Positions 26,454-32,728 of a stretch of DNA of 64,000 nucleotides are shown in pieces. The DNA is taken from positions 62,001-126,000 of the forward strand of contig NZ_JARXXP010000001.1 in assembly GCF_029893965.1 (NCBI RefSeq), given 5' to 3'. The position numbers and the translations under genes are program-made. The stretch comes from Paenibacillus sp. PastM-3. GTDB taxonomy: Bacteria > Bacillota > Bacilli > Paenibacillales > Paenibacillaceae. Each line of letters begins with the position of its first letter. Position 1 is the first letter of the stretch. The notes beneath the pieces were generated by a model. It ran no database searches. It saw only the letters and a program-made list of their open reading frames with translations, and was not told the origin of the DNA.

Positions 26454-27053
26454 ATGCAGCTTGATAAAATTGTTAATTACCATAAGGCCTTGTCCGATCC
26501 GACGAGATTACGCATATTATTGCTGTTGTCCAGAGGAGAGGAGATTCACGGCCAGGCGCTGGCGGAACGGCTCAACCTGTCACAGCCGACTGTAACGCAT
26601 CATGCCGCGAAGCTGCGGGAAGCTGCAATGATTACAGAGCGGCGGGACAAGAACACCGTTTACTTCAGACTTAATCCCGAGTTTATCAGAGCAGGCTCCG
26701 AGGCTTCCTTGAGCTTTATTTTTTCCAAAGGCACGCAGGAGATGGAGGAGCAGTCACCGGAGAACAGCCTGAAGGAATCGGTGCTGCGTAACTTTTTTGC
26801 CAAAGACGGAAGGCTGCGCCAGATCCCGGCCCAATACAAGAAGAAGCTGATTGCCCTGCAGTACATGGCGGAGAAGCTGACCCCGGGAACGGTCTACAGC
26901 GAGAAAGAGATGAACGAGTTCATCAAGCAATACCATGACGATTACGCCACGATCCGCCGTGAATTCATCATGCATCAGTTCATGTACCGCGAGCATGACA
27001 AATATGAACTGAACCCGCCGGAAATGTGGACGCGCTGGGAGAACGTGAAATAA
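26454..27053 (+). CDS. ArsR-type winged-helix regulator with DUF2087 domain
   Basis: 199 residues. The N-terminal ArsR HTH (ALSDPTRLRILLLLSRGEEIHGQALAERL, SQPTVTHHAAKLREA) has no CxC metal site. The C-terminal DUF2087 domain starts near residue 115 (QIPAQYKKKLIALQYMAEKLTPGTVYSEKEMNEFIKQYHDDYATIRREF). The effector is unknown. ATG 26454 follows ACAGGAG at 9 nt. Confidence 0.85.
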   Translation: MQLDKIVNYHKALSDPTRLRILLLLSRGEEIHGQALAERLNLSQPTVTHHAAKLREAAMITERRDKNTVYFRLNPEFIRAGSEASLSFIFSKGTQEMEEQSPENSLKESVLRNFFAKDGRLRQIPAQYKKKLIALQYMAEKLTPGTVYSEKEMNEFIKQYHDDYATIRREFIMHQFMYREHDKYELNPPEMWTRWENVK

Positions 27054-27058
27054 TGCAA

Positions 27059-27104
27059 TTTGTCACTTAATGCTCTTATAATTACGGAGATTCTGTGACA
27101 AATA
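27059..27104. repeat. Inverted pair ATTTGTCAC ... GTGACAAAT
   Basis: Exact 9-bp inverted arms at 27059-27067 and 27096-27104, separated by 28 bp that include a TATAAT (27078-27083). The same 9-mer pair occurs upstream of the oxidoreductase operon (5435 and 5654). Possible regulator sites. Confidence 0.4.
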
Positions 27105-27191
27105 AATGCACTGCTGATTAAAGGTTAGAAAAGTGAATAAACTGGAATTGTAAGCGTTATCTGACATATACTTCGAAAGGAGACTTTCAGT

Positions 27192-27647
27192 ATGATATTC
27201 AAACGCGCCAAAAAAAATACAATCCCTGAGCCGATCACTGTCACCTTGCCGCAGATCAAGCAGGCTGTAAGGCAATTCGAAGAAGATATGCCTGCCTCAG
27301 TCAACCGCACTGTACTGATTATGGAGGATAAAAGCATCGATATGTCCAGGCTGAAACGTTATTTGGGCGGGGTTCCCCAGCAGAAATTCTATATGTCCCG
27401 TGAAACCTACGAAATTTTTGAGGAAACTGACAAGCTGGTGCCTTACTATCTAGATCTGGTTCAATCTGCGGTGGATAATTATATCAGCGATACCGGCAAG
27501 CTGCCGCTAATCGAGGATGCCTGGCTGCCGGAGGTCCACTACCGTCTGCTCCATTCGGAACGTTATCTGACGGAGACCCCGCCGTTTCCGCTGTACATTA
27601 CGGAAGAAGAGATGATGCTGACCCACCGTGCGGAGCATTTTGAATAA
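27192..27647 (+). CDS. Conserved hypothetical protein (DUF3939-like)
   Basis: 151 residues, soluble. The basic N-terminus (FKRAKKN) is followed by a mixed alpha/beta domain (ITVTLPQIKQAVRQFEEDMP, RLKRYLGGVPQQKFYMSRETYEIFE). It resembles small Bacillales proteins of the DUF3939 type, but I am not certain. GAAAGGAG precedes ATG. Confidence 0.6.
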   Translation: MIFKRAKKNTIPEPITVTLPQIKQAVRQFEEDMPASVNRTVLIMEDKSIDMSRLKRYLGGVPQQKFYMSRETYEIFEETDKLVPYYLDLVQSAVDNYISDTGKLPLIEDAWLPEVHYRLLHSERYLTETPPFPLYITEEEMMLTHRAEHFE

Positions 27648-27795
27648 CCGGATTATCCATTTATATGACGTCAGCAGGCTGTTCAGCAGTAAAGGAGGAT
27701 AAAGCTTCTTTTCTGCAGGGCAGTCTTTTCTTTGTCCGGACATACATAGTACAATTAACCTCTGACATTTAAGCGGATAAGGAGATTTAATCAAG

Positions 27796-28467
27796 ATGAG
27801 AACAAAACAGGCATTGCTGTTTGATCTGGACAACACGCTGATGGACCGGGACTATACGTTCCGCAGCTTCAGTACCCGGTTTGTAAAGGATTACCTGGGC
27901 CATCTGCCGGAGGAAGAGGCTAAGCGGGTTGTCGAGGATATGATTGTGCGGGATGCCGACGGCTACCGGGATAAGGACGGATTTTTTGCCGAGCTGAGCG
28001 AAGCACTGCCCTGGCGGACACCGGTAAGTGCGTCGGACATACGGGCGTATTATGATACAAACTATTCCAGCCACGGGGCGACTATGAAGGATGCGGTAGA
28101 AATACTGGACTACTGCCGGGAGAGGGGCTATATCCTTGGACTCGTAACCAACGGTAAAAAGGATCTGCAGGACGGTAAAATTGATCTGCTCGGGTTACGC
28201 GGCTATTTTAAGGCGATTGTGATTTCGGGTGAAGCCGGAATCAGCAAGCCTGATCAGGCCATATACAAGCTGGCGCTGGAGCGTATGGGTACCTCTGCAG
28301 AGCAGACCCTGTTCATCGGCGATCATCCGGTCAATGATATCTGGGGTGCCGGCAAGGCGGGAATGGACACCGTCTGGCTGAAGCGGAATCACCCCTGGGA
28401 CGACCGTCTGGATGTGCAGCCTTGGAGAACCATTAATGAGCTGGCTGAGCTGAAGGAAATCATCTAG
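27796..28467 (+). CDS. HAD-family hydrolase
   Basis: 223 residues with all four HAD motifs: I FDLDNTLMD (nucleophile Asp), II LVTNG, III Lys in GISKPDQAIY, IV FIGDHPVNDIWGA. The C1-type helical cap lies between motifs I and II. Resembles YjjG/YsbA-like nucleotidases or small-molecule phosphatases; the substrate is unknown. AAGGAG lies upstream of ATG 27796. Confidence 0.87.
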   Translation: MRTKQALLFDLDNTLMDRDYTFRSFSTRFVKDYLGHLPEEEAKRVVEDMIVRDADGYRDKDGFFAELSEALPWRTPVSASDIRAYYDTNYSSHGATMKDAVEILDYCRERGYILGLVTNGKKDLQDGKIDLLGLRGYFKAIVISGEAGISKPDQAIYKLALERMGTSAEQTLFIGDHPVNDIWGAGKAGMDTVWLKRNHPWDDRLDVQPWRTINELAELKEII

Positions 28468-28516
28468 AGTTTCAGGTAGACTTTATTTATAAAAAATACT
28501 TTACCGGGGTGCGGCG

Positions 28517-28546
28517 TTGACAATGCGCAGCCGGGACGTTTATAGT
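28517..28546 (+). promoter_or_regulatory. Sigma-A promoter of the rsgA leader transcript
   Basis: Consensus TTGACA and TATAGT with an 18-bp spacer. The predicted start near 28553 leaves a leader of about 440 nt before the GTPase gene. Confidence 0.7.
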
Positions 28547-28580
28547 TACAGCATATTAACCAAGAAGGAGACGATGTAAT

Positions 28581-28667
28581 ATGACAGTTTATACAGCACG
28601 TTCATTATCGGTAACAACTGTTGTAGATACGTGTCTTCCGGGAACAGCGGCTGCGCAGCAAGTGTGA
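28581..28667 (+). CDS. Putative 28-residue leader peptide upstream of rsgA
   Basis: The ORF begins MTVYTARSLSVTTVV and ends GTAAAQQV, with AAGAAGGAG at ideal distance and a consensus promoter about 35 bp upstream. It is followed within 40 nt by an intrinsic terminator (28705-28741), and the next gene is the RsgA-like GTPase. Length, position and the trailing terminator suggest a regulatory leader peptide, not a functional small protein. The peptide matches no leader I know. Confidence 0.6.
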   Translation: MTVYTARSLSVTTVVDTCLPGTAAAQQV

Positions 28668-28704
28668 TGCAGCTTAGCAGGTAAGCTCTTAGAGTGCCTT
28701 TTAG

Positions 28705-28741
28705 AGCCGTCCGGGACCGTATGTGTTCCGGCGGCTTTTTT
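28705..28741 (+). terminator. First attenuator in the rsgA leader
   Basis: AGCCG-(T)-CCGGGAC pairs with GTTCCGGCGGCT around a 7-nt loop, followed by six T. The leader-ORF segment AGCGGCT could pair with its 5' arm as an antiterminator. Confidence 0.8.
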
Positions 28742-28897
28742 GCGCGGTCAGCGTTATTGAATACGGATCGTACCGTATTTGGTATGCCCGGATCGCGCAC
28801 AGAAATATGCGGTTCTTCCTTACCCGGGAAGACCGCAGCTTTCTGTATATGATTTGATCGCAGTCCTGCCTTGTAGTAGCAGGTGAGGTCTGTGATC
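28741..28897 (+). ncRNA. Structured leader RNA: three nested stem-loops
   Basis: S1: TGCGCG (28741) with CGCGCA (28794), inner AATACGG (28760) with CCGTATT (28773). S2: ACAGAAA (28799) with TTTCTGT (28840), inner TGCGGT (28808) with ACCGCA (28832). S3: GATCGCAG (28856) with CTGTGATC (28890), inner CCTGC (28865) with GCAGG (28879). The array is followed at once by terminator 28904-28935. I cannot match it to a known riboswitch or T-box (no T-box core sequence seen). Confidence 0.55.
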
Positions 28898-28903
28898 CAA
28901 TCC

Positions 28904-28935
28904 GCCGCCGGAACGTTAGGTTCCGGCGGCTTTTT
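28904..28935 (+). terminator. Second attenuator in the rsgA leader
   Basis: Perfect GCCGCCGGAAC / GTTCCGGCGGC stem followed by TTTTT. Its 3' arm plus T tract is the same 16-nt string as in the first attenuator. Confidence 0.85.
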
Positions 28936-28995
28936 GTGTTCCCGGACAATGTGAGTGGATAAATAAACCAAATACCAGGAGGCAATAACATTACA

Positions 28996-30093
28996 ATGAT
29001 TATTGAACAATACGGATGGAATGAAAAGTGGCAAGTAAAATGGAACGGGATTATTCAGAATCAGGAGCAGGCAAGGAACAAGCGTGTTCCCGGCCGGATC
29101 ACAGGGGATTTTGGCAGCAAATACCGGGTCATGACTGATGCAGGCGAAACCTGGGGTGAGCTGTCCGGGAAGCTCCGGCATTCCGTTACAGATTCGGGCG
29201 AGCTGCCGGCCATCGGTGACTGGGTCGCTTTAGCTATGCAGGATGGGGGAGAGCATGCTGTTATTCATGGACTGCTGCCCCGTCAAAGTGTTATTTCGCG
29301 TAAGGTAGCGGGAAATACGCAGGCAGAGCAGATTGTCGCATCCAATGTAGATACATTGTTTCTGGTCAGTGCCTTGAACGACGATTTCAATGTACGGCGG
29401 ATGGAGCGGTATCTGATTATGGCCTGGAATAGCGGAGCGAATCCGGTTGTTCTGCTGACCAAGGCCGATCTGTGTCCGGATGCGGATACCAGAATAGCGG
29501 AGATGGAGCGGGCTGCCCCCGGCGTACCGGTACATGCGGTCAGCGCCCTGCTCGGTGACGGCCGTGAAGAGCTGCTGCCGTATATCCGCAGCGGGCAGAC
29601 GGTGGCCCTGACTGGCTCCTCCGGCTGCGGTAAGTCAACGATGGTCAACTGGCTCAGCGGCCAAAACCTCCAGCTGACCCAGGACGTCAGAGAGGGCGAC
29701 AGCCGCGGGCGGCATACAACGACGCACCGGGAAATGTTCGTGCTGCCTGAAGGCGGGATAATCGTGGATACCCCCGGGATGCGCGAGCTGCAGCTGTGGG
29801 AGGATGAGGGCGGGCTTGACCTTGCCTTTGGCGATATAAGCAGCCTGGCGGCAGAATGCCGCTACAGCGACTGCAGTCATGAGCGCGAGGAGGACTGCGC
29901 CGTGCTGGCGGCTGTATCCTCGGGCCTGCTGGAGGAGAAGCGGCTTATGAACTACCGCAAGACACAGAAGGAGCTGCGCTTTCAAAGCAGCAAAGAGCAG
30001 AGACAGAAGCGGAAGGCTGTTGCTTCTGCCGGCAAAACCAGTGCCCCACGGCCGCGGAAAACGTCATGGGAGCGGCAGCTTGAGGAGTATTGA
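28996..30093 (+). CDS. rsgA: RsgA-type circularly permuted ribosomal GTPase
   Basis: 365 residues. N-terminal OB-fold, then G motifs in permuted order: G4 TKAD (about residue 154), G1 GSSGCGKST (about 206), G3 DTPGM (about 257), and a C-terminal Zn site with CRYSDCSHEREEDC. RsgA assists 30S-subunit maturation and releases RbfA. This copy is away from the prpC-prkC-rsgA cluster usual in Bacillota, so it may be a second paralogue; only a genome search can tell. The long leader with two terminators and a leader ORF suggests control by translation status. The basic tail (RQKRKAVASAGKTSAPRPRK) probably binds RNA. Confidence 0.88.
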   Translation: MIIEQYGWNEKWQVKWNGIIQNQEQARNKRVPGRITGDFGSKYRVMTDAGETWGELSGKLRHSVTDSGELPAIGDWVALAMQDGGEHAVIHGLLPRQSVISRKVAGNTQAEQIVASNVDTLFLVSALNDDFNVRRMERYLIMAWNSGANPVVLLTKADLCPDADTRIAEMERAAPGVPVHAVSALLGDGREELLPYIRSGQTVALTGSSGCGKSTMVNWLSGQNLQLTQDVREGDSRGRHTTTHREMFVLPEGGIIVDTPGMRELQLWEDEGGLDLAFGDISSLAAECRYSDCSHEREEDCAVLAAVSSGLLEEKRLMNYRKTQKELRFQSSKEQRQKRKAVASAGKTSAPRPRKTSWERQLEEY

Positions 30094-30115
30094 TCCTGAA
30101 CTTGCAATTCTAACA

Positions 30116-30177
30116 TAAAAAAAGCCATTAGGATGCCCTGCAGCTGTCTGCTCAGGCGCCCTGATGGCATTTTTTTA
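30116..30177 (+). terminator. Terminator after rsgA
   Basis: AAAAAAGCCAT ... ATGGCATTTTTTT with further internal pairing; A and T tracts make it potentially bidirectional. Confidence 0.8.
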
Positions 30178-30226
30178 TAAGGATATATTCGGGGTCCCCG
30201 CAAAGTACCTGTATCAGCTTCCATGT

Positions 30227-30253
30227 AAAAGCCTCACTTTGTGGGGGGCTTTA
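30227..30253 (-). terminator. Likely terminator of azoR
   Basis: AAAGCC / GGCTTT stem with inner CAC/GTG; on the minus strand it ends in GGCTTTTA. Confidence 0.55.
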
Positions 30254-30258
30254 TGCTG

Positions 30259-30292
30259 CAGAGGCACAGCCCGGGGAAGGGCTGTGCCTCTG
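30259..30292. repeat. Perfect 14-bp hairpin without T tract
   Basis: CAGAGGCACAGCCC (30259-30272) and GGGCTGTGCCTCTG (30279-30292) with loop GGGGAA, between the two convergent terminators. The role is unknown; it could be a 3' stabiliser. Confidence 0.6.
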
Positions 30293-30390
30293 CTATATAT
30301 GAATAAAAGTCCGGATGCTGAGTAAAACCGATGCCTGATCTTCTTGCGAATATCTATACTGCGGGCCGGACCTTTAATGCTGGTGCTGTA

Positions 30391-31017
30391 TTAGAACGAT
30401 GCAGCAGCGGATTTAGCTTCTTCCAGACCTTTTGCAATGATGTTAGCTGACTCTTGCGGGTTCTGGTTGTGGCCTTCGATGATCACCTGTGTGATATCCT
30501 GGAAGCCCCAGAAGCTCAGGTTGTTCACGATGAAGTTAACAGCCATTTCAGCGTTTGCTGCAGGACCAGTGGAGTAGATGCCGCCTCTTGCGTTCAGGAC
30601 AGCCGCTTTTTTGCCGGTAAGCAGGCCTACAGGACCTTCAGCTGTGTATTTGAATGCAGTACCAGCCTGGTTCACGTAGTCGATGTAAGTGTGCAGAACA
30701 GCAGGAACAGTCATGTTCCAGAGCGGGAAGCCGAATACAACTTTATCAGCTGCAACAAATTGGTCCAGATATTTCTTAACCAGTGCTGCGCCGGCAGCTT
30801 CTTCAGGAGTAGCTTCAAAGCCCTGGGCAGCTTTATAGATACCAGTGATCAGGGTGTTGTCGTAGTAAGGAAGCTCTTCAGCGAACAGATCCAGTTCAGT
30901 TACCTGATCTTCCGGGTGGGACTCTTTGTAGCTTGCAAGGAATGCGTTGTAAAGTTGAACACTTACAGCTTGTTCAGCAGGGCGGTTGTTTGCTTTGATG
31001 AAAAGTACATTAGACAT
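30391..31017 (-). CDS. azoR: FMN-dependent NADH:quinone/azo reductase AzoR
   Basis: 208-residue flavodoxin-like fold enzyme (VLFIKANNRP at the FMN phosphate site, PLWNMTVPAVLHTYIDYVNQAGTAF, NARGGIYSTGP, NNLSFWGFQDI). Reduces quinones and azo compounds with NADH and helps against thiol and electrophile stress. AAGGAG precedes the start. A promoter and palindrome lie at 31052-31088. Confidence 0.92.
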   Translation of the reverse strand: MSNVLFIKANNRPAEQAVSVQLYNAFLASYKESHPEDQVTELDLFAEELPYYDNTLITGIYKAAQGFEATPEEAAGAALVKKYLDQFVAADKVVFGFPLWNMTVPAVLHTYIDYVNQAGTAFKYTAEGPVGLLTGKKAAVLNARGGIYSTGPAANAEMAVNFIVNNLSFWGFQDITQVIIEGHNQNPQESANIIAKGLEEAKSAAASF

Positions 31018-31051
31018 TATGATTTCTCCTTAAATATATATTTAATACTTA

Positions 31052-31088
31052 CTATATTTAATATAGCATTGAATATTTAGTTTGTAAA
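31052..31088 (-). promoter_or_regulatory. azoR promoter with overlapping palindrome
   Basis: Minus-strand TTTACA (31083-31088) and TATATT (31060-31065) with a 17-bp spacer. The 15-bp palindrome CTATATTTAATATAG (31052-31066) covers the -10. MarR/DUF24-type repressors (YodB, MhqR) control azoreductases in B. subtilis; which family acts here is unknown. Confidence 0.6.
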
Positions 31089-31344
31089 TATCCGTCGAAA
31101 GAAAAATAAATTTAAGCGACAGCAAATGCCTTGGAATTGCACGGCTACCATATCTCCTGATGGATAACAGCATAACCGGACCTGAGGCTCAATATGTAGT
31201 AAAGTCGTTTCGACAAGCTTTTTCACCAGAAAATAGAAGCGTTTGAGCTTCCGGGGACCCGGTTATATAGGTGATACAAGGGAGGCAGGAAATGATTTCC
31301 TGGGTCCATTAACGGTAAAAGATAATCACAAAGGAGCGATTGAC

Positions 31345-31482
31345 ATGTCCATTGACCGTTTTATCATTAAAAAACTGGACAGCTGTCACGAAGAACAGAC
31401 ACGCATCAATTTAGTAAAGTTGTTCAAGCTGCGCATCCAAAAGGCGGAGAAAGAAGAAAATAAAAACCGCCGGACAGGTTAA
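31345..31482 (+). CDS. Small charged hypothetical protein
   Basis: 45 residues (starts MSIDRFIIKKLDSCHEE), strongly basic C-terminus, with AAAGGAGCG at ideal distance from the ATG. No domain recognised. The upstream leader holds a GGACCC ... GGGTCC hairpin with inner palindrome CAGGAAATGATTTCCTG (about 31255-31303). The remaining sequence back to the azoR promoter shows no gene. Confidence 0.5.
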   Translation: MSIDRFIIKKLDSCHEEQTRINLVKLFKLRIQKAEKEENKNRRTG

Positions 31483-31579
31483 AAACCTGCCGCTTACCTA
31501 CAGCTATTCGGCCCGACATATAGCGCAGAGCATCTTCTTTTCAGGCGAAAGAGCGTGCTTTTTTTTTGTAACCTCGCAG

Positions 31580-31619
31580 AAACGGATACCATCTCTTAAG
31601 GATGGTATCCGTTTCTTTT
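31580..31619 (+). terminator. Intrinsic terminator
   Basis: Perfect 14-bp stem AAACGGATACCATC / GATGGTATCCGTTT followed by CTTTTT. Confidence 0.9.
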
Positions 31620-31622
31620 TGT

Positions 31623-31655
31623 ACAAAAAAACAATCCCTCTGCTAGTAGAGGGAT
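31623..31655 (-). terminator. Intrinsic terminator of the 31643 gene
   Basis: ATCCCTCT / AGAGGGAT stem (31634-31655); on the minus strand it is followed by TGTTTTTTT. It overlaps the end of the coding region. Confidence 0.75.
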
Positions 31656-31882
31656 AGTGCGAGTGAATCATTTTCACTGTAACTGTGCAATATAGCTTCT
31701 GAGCCTTTTATTTCGATACTGATAAGTGAATTCAAACATTTCTGCAGAGCGCTTTTGCCCTTCTGGATCTTGAGCTCCAGTGTATTATTCAAAATTCGGA
31801 GTACCTTTTGGGTAGGCTGTTTGTTTTCAGTGGTGAAATATACCGGTACAGACTTGTTCTGAAATGTGATGAGCATTCTCAT
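31643..31882 (-). CDS. Small hypothetical protein
   Basis: 79 residues, begins MRMLITFQNKSVPVYFTTE, predicted mixed alpha/beta. ATG 31882 has AGGTGA 8 nt upstream; the in-frame GTG at 31894 would overlap that site. No domain recognised. The bases are more AT-rich than in the neighbouring genes. Confidence 0.55.
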   Translation of the reverse strand: MRMLITFQNKSVPVYFTTENKQPTQKVLRILNNTLELKIQKGKSALQKCLNSLISIEIKGSEAILHSYSENDSLALSLY

Positions 31883-32053
31883 AATCGAAATCACCTCGCT
31901 AAAAGTATTTCATGCTATGATCATACCCGGCATTTCTTAATTTTACCTTAAAATTAGCTTATGATAACATAAAGATTGCAAGTTTGGTAGATTCGAGTTT
32001 TTTACTGCTGGGCGATTCCTGATTTCCTGGGAATCCGGGAAGGAAATTGGACT

Positions 32054-32728
32054 GTGAATAAAGATGAAATGGTATATTTAGCGCGTTTTCTGTTTCCTGA
32101 AGCGCCGCCGCACGGAAAGGAAGTATCCGGTTTGCTGCAAATGGCGGGTTCTGCAGAACGAATATGCCGGCTGAAATATTGTGAAGGAGAGCATACCCAG
32201 GATCTCTGTGTGCAGGTATTCAAGGAACGGACTATCATCTCCAGCATTCAGGAGGAGGATCCCTTCGGCTATGAGCTTACAGAGCCTGCAAAGGTGAAGC
32301 GGGCATGCTTTTATTTGTTCAACTGCCCTGAGCAGATGGAAGGGATCCCCTGTTCAGATGTCCCCGCCCTGCAGATGTCCAGAAGCAGGTTCGAGGAACT
32401 GAAAGCCCAGGCGGAAACCTACACGCTGTTCACTTTGGCCGAGTGCCTGAATGCCGAGACAGGAGACCTCCTTCGTTCGGCCCAGCTGGCAAGAGTTCTT
32501 AAATACCGGACGGCTGACGGTGAGCTCAGGCTCTGTTCCCGCAGCACGGACAGCTGGATTTTCCAGCACGCCGGATACATAGAAGATGCCTCCGGCGGCT
32601 GGCTGCTCCGGATGAGCTGCGAATCCGCAGAAGATTGGATTGTTGCCATACCCGCGAGCAAGGCGGAGGTCTGCTTGGCATTATATGAATGGATGCTGCA
32701 TGCCTCGCATGCAGTTAATCCAGAATAA
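32054..32728 (+). CDS. Hypothetical protein
   Basis: 224 residues, soluble, with eight Cys spread through the protein but no CxxC pair. I recognise no domain. The start is GTG 32054 with AAGGAAA upstream. Its last 14 nt overlap the 3' end of the convergent amylase gene, with no terminator between them. Confidence 0.6.
   Translation: MNKDEMVYLARFLFPEAPPHGKEVSGLLQMAGSAERICRLKYCEGEHTQDLCVQVFKERTIISSIQEEDPFGYELTEPAKVKRACFYLFNCPEQMEGIPCSDVPALQMSRSRFEELKAQAETYTLFTLAECLNAETGDLLRSAQLARVLKYRTADGELRLCSRSTDSWIFQHAGYIEDASGGWLLRMSCESAEDWIVAIPASKAEVCLALYEWMLHASHAVNPE

Noticed and set aside
28741-28897. T-box or known riboswitch
   Set aside because: No T-box core (AGGGTGG-type) or specifier arrangement, and no match to TPP, SAM, glycine, lysine, purine or cyclic di-GMP consensus that I know.
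30454-31080. 208-residue plus-strand frame opposite azoR
   Set aside because: It is a complete mirror of azoR with no signal of its own.
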